NCBI RefSeq assembly: GCF_001320245.1
Contig: NZ_BCBA01000107.1
Coordinates: forward strand, 62,001 to 126,000
Length of the DNA: 64,000 nucleotides
Direction: 5' to 3'
Source of the DNA: Pseudomonas sp. NBRC 111124
Lineage (GTDB): Bacteria > Pseudomonadota > Gammaproteobacteria > Pseudomonadales > Pseudomonadaceae
The notes beneath the pieces are model-generated. The model was not told where the DNA came from, ran no database searches, and saw only the letters and a list, made by a program, of their open reading frames with translations. Position 1 is the first letter of the stretch. Each line of letters starts with the position of its first letter. Positions 17,221-25,396 of this stretch are shown here, one piece after another. Made by a program: the position numbers and the translations under genes.

Positions 17221-18038
17221 GCACCTACCCCCCTGCCCCCAAACCCGTGGCCCGCGCCACGGGCCTACGCTTGTTCGGCTTTCGTACCCGGCTGTACCTG
17301 ACCTGGCTGGCGCTGTTCGCCCTGTTCGTGGCGTTTTTCCTCAGCTTCGATTTGAAGTTCGCGATCATCGTCGAGAAATTCCCCAACCTCGCCGGCTTCA
17401 AGCTCGGGCCCAACGGGTTTTTGCAAGGCGCCGCGCTGACCTTGTTCCTGTGCCTGTGCTCGATGGTGGTGTCGGTGGCGTTCGGCTTTGCCGCCGCGCT
17501 TGCACGCCTGTCGAACAGCGCGGTGCTGGTGGGCATCGCCAGCTTCTACACCTCGTTCTTCCGCGGCACCCCGCTGCTGATCCAGATTCTGCTCATCTAC
17601 CTGGGCCTGCCGCAGCTGGGCCTGGTGCCCGGGGCCATCAGCGCCGGCATCATCGCGTTGTCGTTGAACTACGGTGCGTACCTGAGCGAGATCTTCCGCG
17701 CCGGCATCCTCGGCGTGGCTCGTGGTCAGCGCGAAGCGGCACTGGCGCTGGGCCTGCGGCCGGTGCAGATCTTCTGCAGCATCGTGCTGCCCCAGGCGAT
17801 GCGGGTGATCATTCCGCCTACGGCCAACCAGTTCATCTCGATGCTCAAGGACTCGTCGCTGATCTCGGTGATGGGGGTTTGGGAGGTGATGTTCCTGGCG
17901 CAGTCGTATGGGCGCTCGAGCTATCGGTACCTCGAGATGCTGACCACGGCGGCGGTGATCTACTGGGTGTTGTCGATCCTGCTGGAGCTGGTGCAGGCAC
18001 GGCTTGAGCGACACTTCGGCAAAGCCTACCAGCGCTGA
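17217..18038 (+). CDS. ABC transporter permease, polar amino-acid type
   Basis: 273 residues, about five to six membrane helices. The EAA loop that contacts the ATPase is visible as REAALALGLRPVQIFCSIVLPQA (residues about 178-200), and FFRGTPLLIQILLIYLGLPQ is the HisMQ-family signature near 118-137. ATG at 17217 overlaps the TGA of the binding protein (ATGA), indicating coupled translation. A single permease gene suggests a homodimeric channel. Confidence 0.9.
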   Translation: MSTYPPAPKPVARATGLRLFGFRTRLYLTWLALFALFVAFFLSFDLKFAIIVEKFPNLAGFKLGPNGFLQGAALTLFLCLCSMVVSVAFGFAAALARLSNSAVLVGIASFYTSFFRGTPLLIQILLIYLGLPQLGLVPGAISAGIIALSLNYGAYLSEIFRAGILGVARGQREAALALGLRPVQIFCSIVLPQAMRVIIPPTANQFISMLKDSSLISVMGVWEVMFLAQSYGRSSYRYLEMLTTAAVIYWVLSILLELVQARLERHFGKAYQR

Positions 18039-18100
18039 CCTCGCTGCAGCACCCACACTGCTGCCGTGTGGGTGCAACTGCCTCAAGCCTGACTCGGCCC

Positions 18101-18145
18101 CTGTAGGAGCGGCCTTGTGCCGCGAAAGGGCCGCAAAGCGGCCCC
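18101..18145. repeat. REP element
   Basis: Pseudomonas REP sequence beginning CTGTAGGAGCGGCCTTGTG and closing with the palindromic GGGCCGCAAAGCGGCCCC hairpin. Nearly identical to the copy at 20521-20564. Confidence 0.85.
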
Positions 18146-18217
18146 AACGATCCCAGCCCCAGCCAACCCCCTCAGATCAATCCCACAACCGAAGGACACT
18201 AACCCCGGCTCCAGCCA

Positions 18218-18334
18218 TCACTCAGCGCCTGGCGGAATACCGTCCTTGTTCTTGTCCTTGAGCCGCGCTTTTTCCTCCTCGGTCGAGTGAGCAGGCACCT
18301 CCGATTGTTGCGGGTCTTGTTTCTGGTCTGACAT
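18218..18334 (-). CDS. Small hydrophilic protein, 38 residues
   Basis: A very short gene: ATG at 18332-18334, stop at 18218-18220, product starting MSDQKQDPQQSEVPAHSTEE and ending KDKNKDGIPPGAE. Highly charged, no hydrophobic segment, probably unstructured. The calcium-loop-like DKNKDGIPPG motif near the end is a feature I remember in small conserved Pseudomonas proteins. The ATG is preceded by TGAGGGCT on the minus strand, a usable ribosome site. No function known. Confidence 0.6.
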   Translation of the reverse strand: MSDQKQDPQQSEVPAHSTEEEKARLKDKNKDGIPPGAE

Positions 18335-18585
18335 GGCATAGCCCTCACAAGTGATCTTTAAACTGTGAATGCACGGACTTGCCAGTGGTTCCTCAATAAA
18401 CCGTAGCGCTTGATATTTTCATCGCCAACACCGCATGGAATAGCCCCGTGGGCCGCCAGAGAGGCGTAAGTGCAATGGTATCCCGTTGCCCACGCAAAAC
18501 AGTCACGAACATGAAATTCTGGCGATTGGCCAGTTCTTTCAGTTATCCTGCGCGCCCAAATTGATTCAAATTGTAAGGGACTACA

Positions 18586-19494
18586 ATGAAACACCTGCGC
18601 CAGTTGTTGGCGGCAGTGTTGCTTTGCGCAACCACTTTGCCCGCCATTGCCGCCAGCACGCCCGCCTCTGCGCCAACCGCCAGCGAACAATCGCACCAAA
18701 CCGCCGAACAATGGCTGGCCACGCTGAAGCCACAGCACGGCACCATCACCCTGCCCAGCGGCATCGCCAGCCTGCAACTCAACAATGAGTTCTACTACCT
18801 GTCGCCGGACGACACCGAGCGCCTGCTGACCGAAGGCTGGGGCAACCCACCGGGCTTCAAGACCCTCGGCATGATCATCCCGACCGCCGTCAACCCACTG
18901 GCCGACAACGGCTGGGGCGTGATCATCAGCTACAAGAACGACGGCCACATTTCCGACGATGACGCCGCCAAGATCGACTACGCCGAGCTGCTCGAGCAGA
19001 TGAAGGCCGAAGACGAGGAAGACAACAAGCAGCGTCGCGAGCAAGGCTATGCCGGCCTGACCCTGTTGGGCTGGGCCGAGCCACCGAGTTACGACCAGGC
19101 GACCCACAAGATGTACTGGGCGCGCGAGTTGAAGGCCGAAGACGCCGACCAGACCACGCTGAACTACAGCATCCGCGTGCTGGGCCGCGAAGGCGTGCTG
19201 GAGCTCAACGCCGTGGCGGCGATGGCCGACCTGCAGACTATCAAGCAGGAAACGCCGAAGATCCTCGCCTTCACCAACTTCACCGACGGCAACCGCTACG
19301 CCGACTACGACGCCAAGACCGACAAGCTGGCGCCTTATGGGCTGGCCGCACTGGTCGCCGGAGGCATTGCTGCCAAGGCGGGGCTGTTCGCCAAGATTGG
19401 TGTTGCGTTGCTGGCGTTCAAGAAGTTTATCGTGCTGGGGTTGGTGGCCATTGCCGGGTTCTTCGGCAAGCTGTTCAAGCGCAAGAAAGCCTGA
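18586..19494 (+). CDS. DUF2167 membrane protein
   Basis: 302 residues. Signal peptide or signal anchor at 1-23 (LLAAVLLCATTLPAIAAS), then the DUF2167 domain (about 50-240: QHGTITLPSGIASLQLNNEFYYL, EGWGNPP, NPLADNGWGVIISYKNDGHISD, LLGWAEPPSYD), and a C-terminal hydrophobic helix at 268-295 ending in the positive RKKA tail. Topology therefore is periplasmic domain anchored near its C-terminus. Function of the family is unknown; it is common in proteobacteria. Single gene. Confidence 0.85.
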   Translation: MKHLRQLLAAVLLCATTLPAIAASTPASAPTASEQSHQTAEQWLATLKPQHGTITLPSGIASLQLNNEFYYLSPDDTERLLTEGWGNPPGFKTLGMIIPTAVNPLADNGWGVIISYKNDGHISDDDAAKIDYAELLEQMKAEDEEDNKQRREQGYAGLTLLGWAEPPSYDQATHKMYWARELKAEDADQTTLNYSIRVLGREGVLELNAVAAMADLQTIKQETPKILAFTNFTDGNRYADYDAKTDKLAPYGLAALVAGGIAAKAGLFAKIGVALLAFKKFIVLGLVAIAGFFGKLFKRKKA

Positions 19495-19693
19495 TTCTGA
19501 GTTGGCTCACCCTTGATGGGTGGGCCACTGCCGCGATTGTTCGAGCCGGCTTATGGGGCTGAGCAGTCATATATTGTTACCCCCTCTGGCTAATAAAATC
19601 AGATTTAGCCCCTTCCTTGTAGGACCTTTCCCAAAGATACTGCCGACGCCTGTTTTTCGTTGCGGTTGTTATTTCTGAGTTTTAGGCTCGGTG

Positions 19694-19833
19694 GGTCGTT
19701 GCACATCAACGACCGGCTTTGACAGGCCGCGACGATATACAGCGCACAGCCGTTCATGGCGGTTGTGTATGGGGCACGTTCGCGTGCGCCGGTTTCTGTG
19801 TTCGCCGGTCTGTCAACCCATACACAGCTGCCA
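19694..19833 (+). ncRNA. Structured RNA leader: hairpin plus three-way-junction element
   Basis: Two structures lie 50-190 bases before the small gene at 19884. The first is a perfect 8 bp hairpin, GGTCGTTG (19694-19701) with CAACGACC (19707-19714). The second is a long stem of 17 continuous pairs between 19757-19773 (TGGCGGTTGTGTATGGG) and 19817-19833 (CCCATACACAGCTGCCA), with only two G-U pairs. Inside it are the hairpin GCACG-TTCG-CGTGC (19774-19787) and CCGG/CCGG (19789-19792 with 19805-19808). I remember similar leaders before DUF6124 genes in Pseudomonas; not verified. Strand assigned from the downstream gene. Confidence 0.55.
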
Positions 19834-19883
19834 CCATTCCGTTTGACAGCGGATTGGCGGTAGCCCCATCGAGAACACAGCCA

Positions 19884-20126
19884 ATGTTAAAAATAGTTCC
19901 AGATCCACCCCACAATCTCCACTCCCTCGAAGACACCCTGATGATGGCGGCTGACTATGCACTTTGCGCAGAGGTCGTTGCCCAGCAGGCAATGCTGATG
20001 CAGCCCAAGTCCCCCGTGTCGCTGTTGATCATGACGTCAATGCATGAACTCGAAACCCTGCGCAAATTGCTCGAATCGGCGCTGGTTCAAATCCAGAAAC
20101 CAGCCGATCCGCAGACGCTGCATTAA
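19884..20126 (+). CDS. Small protein of the DUF6124 type
   Basis: 80 residues, start MLKIVPDPPHN, the N-terminal pattern (MxKxxPxPP) that I recall for Pseudomonas DUF6124 proteins. The rest is helical (LEDTLMMAADYALCAEVV..LETLRKLLESALVQI). Start ATG 19884; the in-frame extension upstream overlaps the structured RNA and is rejected. No clear Shine-Dalgarno, which together with the leader suggests controlled translation. Function unknown. First of three similar-sized small genes. Confidence 0.6.
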   Translation: MLKIVPDPPHNLHSLEDTLMMAADYALCAEVVAQQAMLMQPKSPVSLLIMTSMHELETLRKLLESALVQIQKPADPQTLH

Positions 20127-20229
20127 CTCGCATCATGCTCATGCCTGGACTGACGCTTTCGTCTTCGGGCCCCCAGCTTGCGAGCGATTGGGCCAGCCCA
20201 GGCAGCTACAACTTCAGGGAGATCAACCA

Positions 20230-20496
20230 ATGGCCACCGAAGAAACCAAATTCACAGTCGGCAAAACCACCTTCTACCAAGGTGATAACCAGACCCATCC
20301 CCTCTTCCGCATCGAACCCGGCATCCCCTGCCAAAGCGCCCGCGAACAGGCCTCTGAACTGATGGGCTACGTCCGCGACCTGACCATCGACGGCCTGATG
20401 GAAGACAAACCCCAGCTGCTCTGGGCCTCGCACTACCTCAGCGCCTTGGCCAAGGCCCTGCTCGATGATGCCGAACTGGGCATGACGAAAGATTGA
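20230..20496 (+). CDS. DUF3077 family protein
   Basis: 88 residues, all-helical after a short N-terminus: KTTFYQ at the beginning, then LFRIEPGIPCQSAREQASELMGYV near residues 25-48, and the terminal helix SHYLSALAKALLDDAE, which is the conserved part of DUF3077. Start ATG 20230 (MATEETKF) with CAGGGAG upstream at 20215-20221. A paralogue follows at 20606, separated only by a REP element. Function is unknown; these are frequent short genes in Pseudomonas. Confidence 0.75.
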   Translation: MATEETKFTVGKTTFYQGDNQTHPLFRIEPGIPCQSAREQASELMGYVRDLTIDGLMEDKPQLLWASHYLSALAKALLDDAELGMTKD

Positions 20497-20520
20497 ATTG
20501 TCAGCACCGGCGCCACCCAG

Positions 20521-20564
20521 TGTAGGAGCGGCCTTGTGTCGCGAAAGGGCCGCAACGCGGCCCC
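20521..20564. repeat. REP element
   Basis: TGTAGGAGCGGCCTTGTGTC followed by the hairpin GGGCCGCAACGCGGCCCC. Lies between two DUF3077 paralogues and differs by three to four bases from the copy at 18101-18145. Confidence 0.85.
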
Positions 20565-20605
20565 AGCAATCCAAGCCCCTGCGCCGATTCCAGGAGATTT
20601 CACAG

Positions 20606-20890
20606 ATGCCCCAAAACAATACCCCGAGTAGTGGGAGCAACAACATTCCGGCCCCAAGCTATAAACCATCCCAACAACTGATCACCGCAATCCCCGGGAT
20701 ACCCACCACCCAAGCAAAAGAACAAGCCGCGAAATTGTTGGACTGCGCCCGCTACCTCAACCACACCGGCGTCATGCTAGGCGACCACCGCAGAGTCGCT
20801 GCCTCCCACTACCTCAACATGATGGTTCGCGCCCTGTTTGATGAATTCGAACACACCCGCCCCCTCTCCCGAACCCCAGCTGACCGGTAG
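20606..20890 (+). CDS. DUF3077 family protein, paralogue of the preceding gene
   Basis: 94 residues. A Ser/Asn/Pro-rich N-terminus leads to the DUF3077 core LITAIPGIPTTQAKEQAAKLL (near 27-47) and the helix VAASHYLNMMVRALFDEFE, aligned with SHYLSALAKALLDDAE of the preceding gene. Start ATG 20606 with an excellent AGGAG at 20592-20596. The pair plus the upstream DUF6124-type gene form a group of small helical proteins, possibly from local duplication. Confidence 0.75.
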   Translation: MPQNNTPSSGSNNIPAPSYKPSQQLITAIPGIPTTQAKEQAAKLLDCARYLNHTGVMLGDHRRVAASHYLNMMVRALFDEFEHTRPLSRTPADR

Positions 20891-20947
20891 TAACGCCGCC
20901 CCAGTTCGGCCACAATCGGCCACTCCGTTCAAGCTGGGACGCACCGG

Positions 20948-22110
20948 ATGCTCACCACCCTCGCCATCGGCAACTACCGCTCGATCAATCACCTTGTGTT
21001 GCCACTAGGCCAACTCAACTTGGTGACAGGTGCCAACGGCAGCGGCAAATCCAATCTCTACAAGGCCCTGCGCCTGCTCGCCGAAACCGCCCAGGGCGGC
21101 GTGATCGAAGCGCTTGCCCGCGAAGGCGGACTGGATTCGACCTGGTGGGCCGGGCCTGAGATGAGTGCACGCATGAAGCGCGGTGAAGTGCCCATCCAAG
21201 GCCAGCATCCAAGCGACGTCAAACGCCTGCGCCTGGGTTTCGCTACCGAGGATTTCGGCTTTGCCATCTCGCTCGGCCTGCCGATTCCCCTGCCCTATCC
21301 CACTGCATTCATGCTCGACCCCGAGATCAAATCTGAAGCCATCTGGGGTGCTGGAGCCTACCGCCCCGCTTCCTTGTTGGTAGAGCGCAAGAACGCCGTG
21401 GTGCGTGCCCGCGAGGGCAACAGCTGGACGGTGCTCGATCAGCATGCCGATAGTTGTGAGAGCTTCTTCAACATCGTCGGACGCCCCCGGCAAGCGCCAG
21501 AGATCGGCGAGCTGCGGGCATTCATCAACAGCTGGCGGTTCTATGACCACTTCCGCATAGACCGCGATGCGCCCTGCCGCCAGCCCCAGCTGGGCACCCG
21601 CTCACCAGTGCTGCACCACGATGGCCGCAACCTCGCTTCGGCGCTGCAGACCATCATCGAGATTGGTGAAGTGGAAGACCTCGTTGCCGCGCTGGAGGAT
21701 GCATTCCCGGGCAGCCGCCTGGAGATCGACGCGCCACCGGGTGGCCTGTTCAGCGTGCGGTTGTACCAGCACGGGCTGCTGCGCCCGCTGGGAGACGCCG
21801 AATTATCGTATGGCACCCTGCGCTACCTGCTGCTGATGGCCGCGCTGCTGACGCCACGGCCGCCATCGCTGATGGTGCTGAACGAACCGGAAACCAGCCT
21901 GCAGCCGACCTGCTCCCCGCCTTGGCGCGGCTGATAATCCGCCCTTCGCAACGCAGCCAGGTGTGGGTGGTATCGCACAGCAGGCCGCTGATTGAGGCTT
22001 TGACGGCGTGTGAGGGGTGCAATGTGCTGGAGCTGGAGAAGCACCAGGGGCAGACGCAGTTGCGTGGGGTTGGGTTGCTGGATGAGCCGTTGTGGCGGTG
22101 GGTGGACTGA
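20948..22110 (+). pseudogene. AAA family ATPase (OLD/RecF-like), frameshifted
   Basis: SMC/RecF-like predicted ATPase. Walker A GANGSGKS at residues 28-35; the signature region LSYGTLRYLLL and Walker B LMVLNEPETSL near 300-320; the H-switch region VVSHSRPLIEAL follows in another frame. The first frame stops at 21932-21934 after an aberrant tail (QPTCSPPWRG). Inserting one base near 21906 restores the expected PDLLPALARLIIR and joins the frame that ends at 22110, giving about 387 residues. So a single-base deletion (or an assembly error) breaks the gene just after Walker B. Members are often nuclease- or defence-associated ATPases. Confidence 0.8.
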
Positions 22111-22444
22111 TCAGCGAAAACATGGCGTGTTGCGCTTGGTATCCTCAAGACTACCCCAGCGCCTTCCATTGCCTGAAGCACGGAATTTAATAACCACATT
22201 TGCAAGTCAGCATGCGCTCAAGACTCTAATACCCATCGCCCGTACACCATTCCTCTCGATACATCGATTAAGAGTCATATCCCGCTAACGATGTAAAACA
22301 GCGAGACGGTTGAAGCAAAGCGTCGTCGCAAGGTCGGTCTCCGGTCCCACAGCTTTCGGTCAGATTTGGAATCTCTCTACTCAATAGGTGGCTATGGTTC
22401 GAGAGGAAAAGAGCGCTCAAGCAATCATGGAGGGTACTTAGTGG

Positions 22445-22465
22445 CCGCATTGCTAATGCGGTTTT
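22445..22465 (+). terminator. Intrinsic terminator-like hairpin before the island operon
   Basis: Perfect stem CCGCATT-GCT-AATGCGG followed by TTTT. It stands 100 bp before the Z1 helicase gene and would isolate the operon from upstream reading. The rest of 22111-22558 (448 bp) holds no supported gene; it is A/T-richer than the preceding chromosome and is the likely left edge of the island. Confidence 0.5.
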
Positions 22466-22503
22466 GCAAGGCATGCGGCGCTGTGCCACTATCCCGTTCT
22501 CTG

Positions 22504-22537
22504 ACCTGGATGTAAGGCGAACGTACCTGATCCAGGT
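22504..22537 (+). promoter_or_regulatory. Inverted repeat in the leader of the Z1/GHKL operon
   Basis: ACCTGGAT (22504-22511) and ATCCAGGT (22530-22537) form a perfect 8 bp inverted repeat with an 18 base spacer, 28 bases before the start of the first operon gene. A weak promoter, TTGCAA (22464-22469) and CACTAT (22487-22492) with 17 bp spacing, would place the repeat in the 5' UTR or at the start site. It could be an operator or an RNA hairpin. Confidence 0.4.
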
Positions 22538-22564
22538 TGTCTTCCGACTAAAGTAGGGATGCTC

Positions 22565-25393
22565 ATGGCTGATTACAGCATTGACCCAGCGTACGACAAA
22601 TGCCGTGCTTTCATTGATGGCTGGCGCCTGAAAGGCAGGAACTGGGACAACATTGCCGCGCTGGGCCGTTTGGGGGAATCACTCGAGAAGGTCAATGACT
22701 GGTTCTTGATGCAGGAGGAAATGGAGGATTGGCCTTCGCTAGGAAATAGCCCGGAAGAGCGATTCAAACGTTGGAAGGAACTTGTCTGGCACAAGGAACA
22801 CGCAGAGCAGCAGTCTGTCGCCGCGGCGAGACCCTTGATCATTGTTGGGCCCGAAGAGGCCGAGCCTGGCTTAGCTGTGCCACAAGAGGGGCGGAGTGCT
22901 TGGCAGCTCTACAGGAAACATCTGATCAACCAAGGCTGGAAGGAAGCCTCGGTCGATAACATCCAGAAATCTGCTTTGCGTGTGCTCAAGCACCTTCGCC
23001 AAAACACAAAAGACCGAGCCGCAGTGAAAGGCTTGGTGGTGGGGCATGTGCAGTCCGGAAAAACTGCCAACATGGCCGGCCTAATTTCAATGGCCGCAGA
23101 CTATCGATGGAACCTATTCGTCGTTCTCACCGGCACGCTGGAGAATCTGCGCGTACAAACCGGCAAGCGACTCGTCGGCGATCTTTTCGAGCATGATGGC
23201 AACCTCAGCTGGAAGTCAATTGAACACCCGTCTAGAAATAGTCCTTATGGAGGTCGCGCGCAGGACATGCAGTTCGACGCCGGCCGGAGAGACCGTCATT
23301 TAGTGGTCTGCCTGAAGAACCCCGCGCGCTTGAGGCACCTCATAGATTGGATCAGTGCATACCCGCAGGGAATGTCGCAAATGCGGCTCGTGGTAATAGA
23401 TGACGAGGCGGATCAGGCAGGAGTTAACGCGAATGACGTTTCCAAGGATGAACGCACGGTTATCAACGATCTCATCTTGCAATTGATCAATTTGCCGCTT
23501 CAAAGCGTGAACTACGTGGCGTTTACTGCTACTCCGGCAGCCAACTTCCTTAACGAAGGTCCTGGTGAAACCCTCTACCCCACCGATTTCATAGCTGCTT
23601 TGCCACAAGCGGATGAACATTTCGGACCTGTGCAGATTTTCGGATACCCTGACCAGAATAAGGAGCCGCTTGGAATCGTTCGTGAAATAACTAACGATGA
23701 TTTGGAAAAGGTTCGCGGCATTCATGAAGGCGAAGACCTTGCCCTACCTCAAGCGCTGAGAGAAAGCCTCATCTGGTACTTGTGCTGCGTGGCCGCGATG
23801 CGGTTGTCAGGTCTTGCAAAACCCGTCAGTATGTTGATTCATACAAGCGCAAGGCAGGCGCACCATGATTACATGAGCAAAGCAGTACAGACTGCGCTCG
23901 AAGCATGGTCAGAATACAGTGATACTAAGCTGGATCAATTGTTTAGGCATGTATGGGAAAAAGTCTCGCAAGATCTAGACGTCAACCAGTTTTCTATCCG
24001 TTTCCCTGACTACGGACGACTCTCAGAACTTCGAGAGCTGCCAGCGTTTGAAAGTATTTTCCCAGAAATACGAATTCTTCTAAATACGGTAACAGCCATT
24101 CAACTCGACGCTGACTCCAGGCTTATGTATCACCGAGGGGTCCATGTTTGCGTTGACAACTGCGCCAACAATGGGGTCAACGATGACAATGAAGTTCGGC
24201 GCCTATTCTATCCTGACGCCGCACAAAAACTTGACTATTGCACAGCTTTTATTGTGATCGGTGGCGGAACCCTTTCCCGCGGACTGACAATTGAGAACCT
24301 AGTTAGTACCTTCTTCCTGCGTGGCTCGGCACAGGCAGACTCCCTCATGCAGATGGGACGTTGGTTTGGATATCGCAAGGGTTATGAATTGTTGCCTAGG
24401 ATCTGGATGTCTGATGACACGCGAGCCAAATACGAATTCATGACAGTTGCGGAAGAAGAGCTTCGTGATGATCTGCAGCGCTTCATGCATGGCGGCTCAA
24501 GGCCTGATGAATTCGGTCCGCGTGTCCGGGTGCATGCAAGGCTGGCTTGGATTCGTCCGACTGGTGCGAACAGAATGCAGCGCGCGATCAAAGCAGCATT
24601 CGACTTTTCAGGTATTAATCGGCAGACGACGGTCTTCCATGATGGCGATGATGCTGTAGAAGCGCTTAATGGTAATTTACAGCTTACAGAGAAATTTCTG
24701 AATTCAGCAGGTGCCCTTCTCGAGAAGTCTGATTTGAAGGGGGCCAATAGCCTCGTCTGGCGCAACGTAGATGTGAGCCAAATAGCTGAGTATTTGGCAC
24801 GTTTGTCTTTCCATCCAGGCAATCAGTTCTTCTCCGACATTACAGCTTTTCTAGAATGGCTCGGCGAACATGCTGATGCTGCCGGCTATACAAACTGGAA
24901 CGTTGTCGTTGCTGGCAGTTCTCCAAAGGAAGGAAATAGTTGGGAGATCGCCGGCAAAGCTGTTGGTCGGATTAACCGTAGCCGGTTTGCTGACAAACGC
25001 TCGGATGATGGCGTATCCATTGGCGCGCTGCGAGATCCAAAGGATTTGCTGGCGGACGCAAGAGAGCTTGAAGACGACGACCTTTCAAAGGCGATTTTCA
25101 CCAATTCCAAGGTAGCAGAGTTACGCAGTAAAGGTGGAGTCGGAAATACGCCTCAACTACTCATCTACCTCATAGATAAAGCCAGCAAATATGACAATCC
25201 GTCAAAGGTGAAGCCTGCACCGCGTAGAGAGCGAGAGTCACTAAATGCCAAAGCCCACATCGTAGGCATCAGTCTATATCTACCGGGCTCGCAAGGTAAG
25301 AAGAAGAGCTATGTCACTCACGTGACTGTGCACATTCCTGAACCTCTCTCGGGATCGGAAGAAAGTCTCGAAGAGAAAGTAGGCGCGATCTGA
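22565..25393 (+). CDS. Z1 domain superfamily-II helicase-like ATPase
   Basis: 942 residues (numbering from ATG 22559, two residues longer). First gene of the defence-like operon. Helicase motifs: Walker A GHVQSGKT at 162-169, motif II VVIDDEADQ with DDEAD at 281-285, motif III AFTATPA at 321-327, and the motif VI region with the Z1 hallmark QADSLMQMGRWFGYRKGY near 597-614. The Z1 domain is known from restriction-like operons with MutL/MORC-type ATPases, where the helicase is thought to move on or remodel DNA. ATG 22565 preferred: AGGG lies 6 bases upstream, while for 22559 it is directly adjacent. The stop is 3 bp before the GHKL gene. Confidence 0.92.
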   Translation: MADYSIDPAYDKCRAFIDGWRLKGRNWDNIAALGRLGESLEKVNDWFLMQEEMEDWPSLGNSPEERFKRWKELVWHKEHAEQQSVAAARPLIIVGPEEAEPGLAVPQEGRSAWQLYRKHLINQGWKEASVDNIQKSALRVLKHLRQNTKDRAAVKGLVVGHVQSGKTANMAGLISMAADYRWNLFVVLTGTLENLRVQTGKRLVGDLFEHDGNLSWKSIEHPSRNSPYGGRAQDMQFDAGRRDRHLVVCLKNPARLRHLIDWISAYPQGMSQMRLVVIDDEADQAGVNANDVSKDERTVINDLILQLINLPLQSVNYVAFTATPAANFLNEGPGETLYPTDFIAALPQADEHFGPVQIFGYPDQNKEPLGIVREITNDDLEKVRGIHEGEDLALPQALRESLIWYLCCVAAMRLSGLAKPVSMLIHTSARQAHHDYMSKAVQTALEAWSEYSDTKLDQLFRHVWEKVSQDLDVNQFSIRFPDYGRLSELRELPAFESIFPEIRILLNTVTAIQLDADSRLMYHRGVHVCVDNCANNGVNDDNEVRRLFYPDAAQKLDYCTAFIVIGGGTLSRGLTIENLVSTFFLRGSAQADSLMQMGRWFGYRKGYELLPRIWMSDDTRAKYEFMTVAEEELRDDLQRFMHGGSRPDEFGPRVRVHARLAWIRPTGANRMQRAIKAAFDFSGINRQTTVFHDGDDAVEALNGNLQLTEKFLNSAGALLEKSDLKGANSLVWRNVDVSQIAEYLARLSFHPGNQFFSDITAFLEWLGEHADAAGYTNWNVVVAGSSPKEGNSWEIAGKAVGRINRSRFADKRSDDGVSIGALRDPKDLLADARELEDDDLSKAIFTNSKVAELRSKGGVGNTPQLLIYLIDKASKYDNPSKVKPAPRRERESLNAKAHIVGISLYLPGSQGKKKSYVTHVTVHIPEPLSGSEESLEEKVGAI

Positions 25394-25396
25394 CAC

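Noticed and set aside
22111-22558. Second att copy of the tRNA-Pro 3' end at the left edge of the island
   Set aside because: Reading this region by eye gave no match of useful length to the tRNA 3' end; a computed search over a larger left flank would be decisive.
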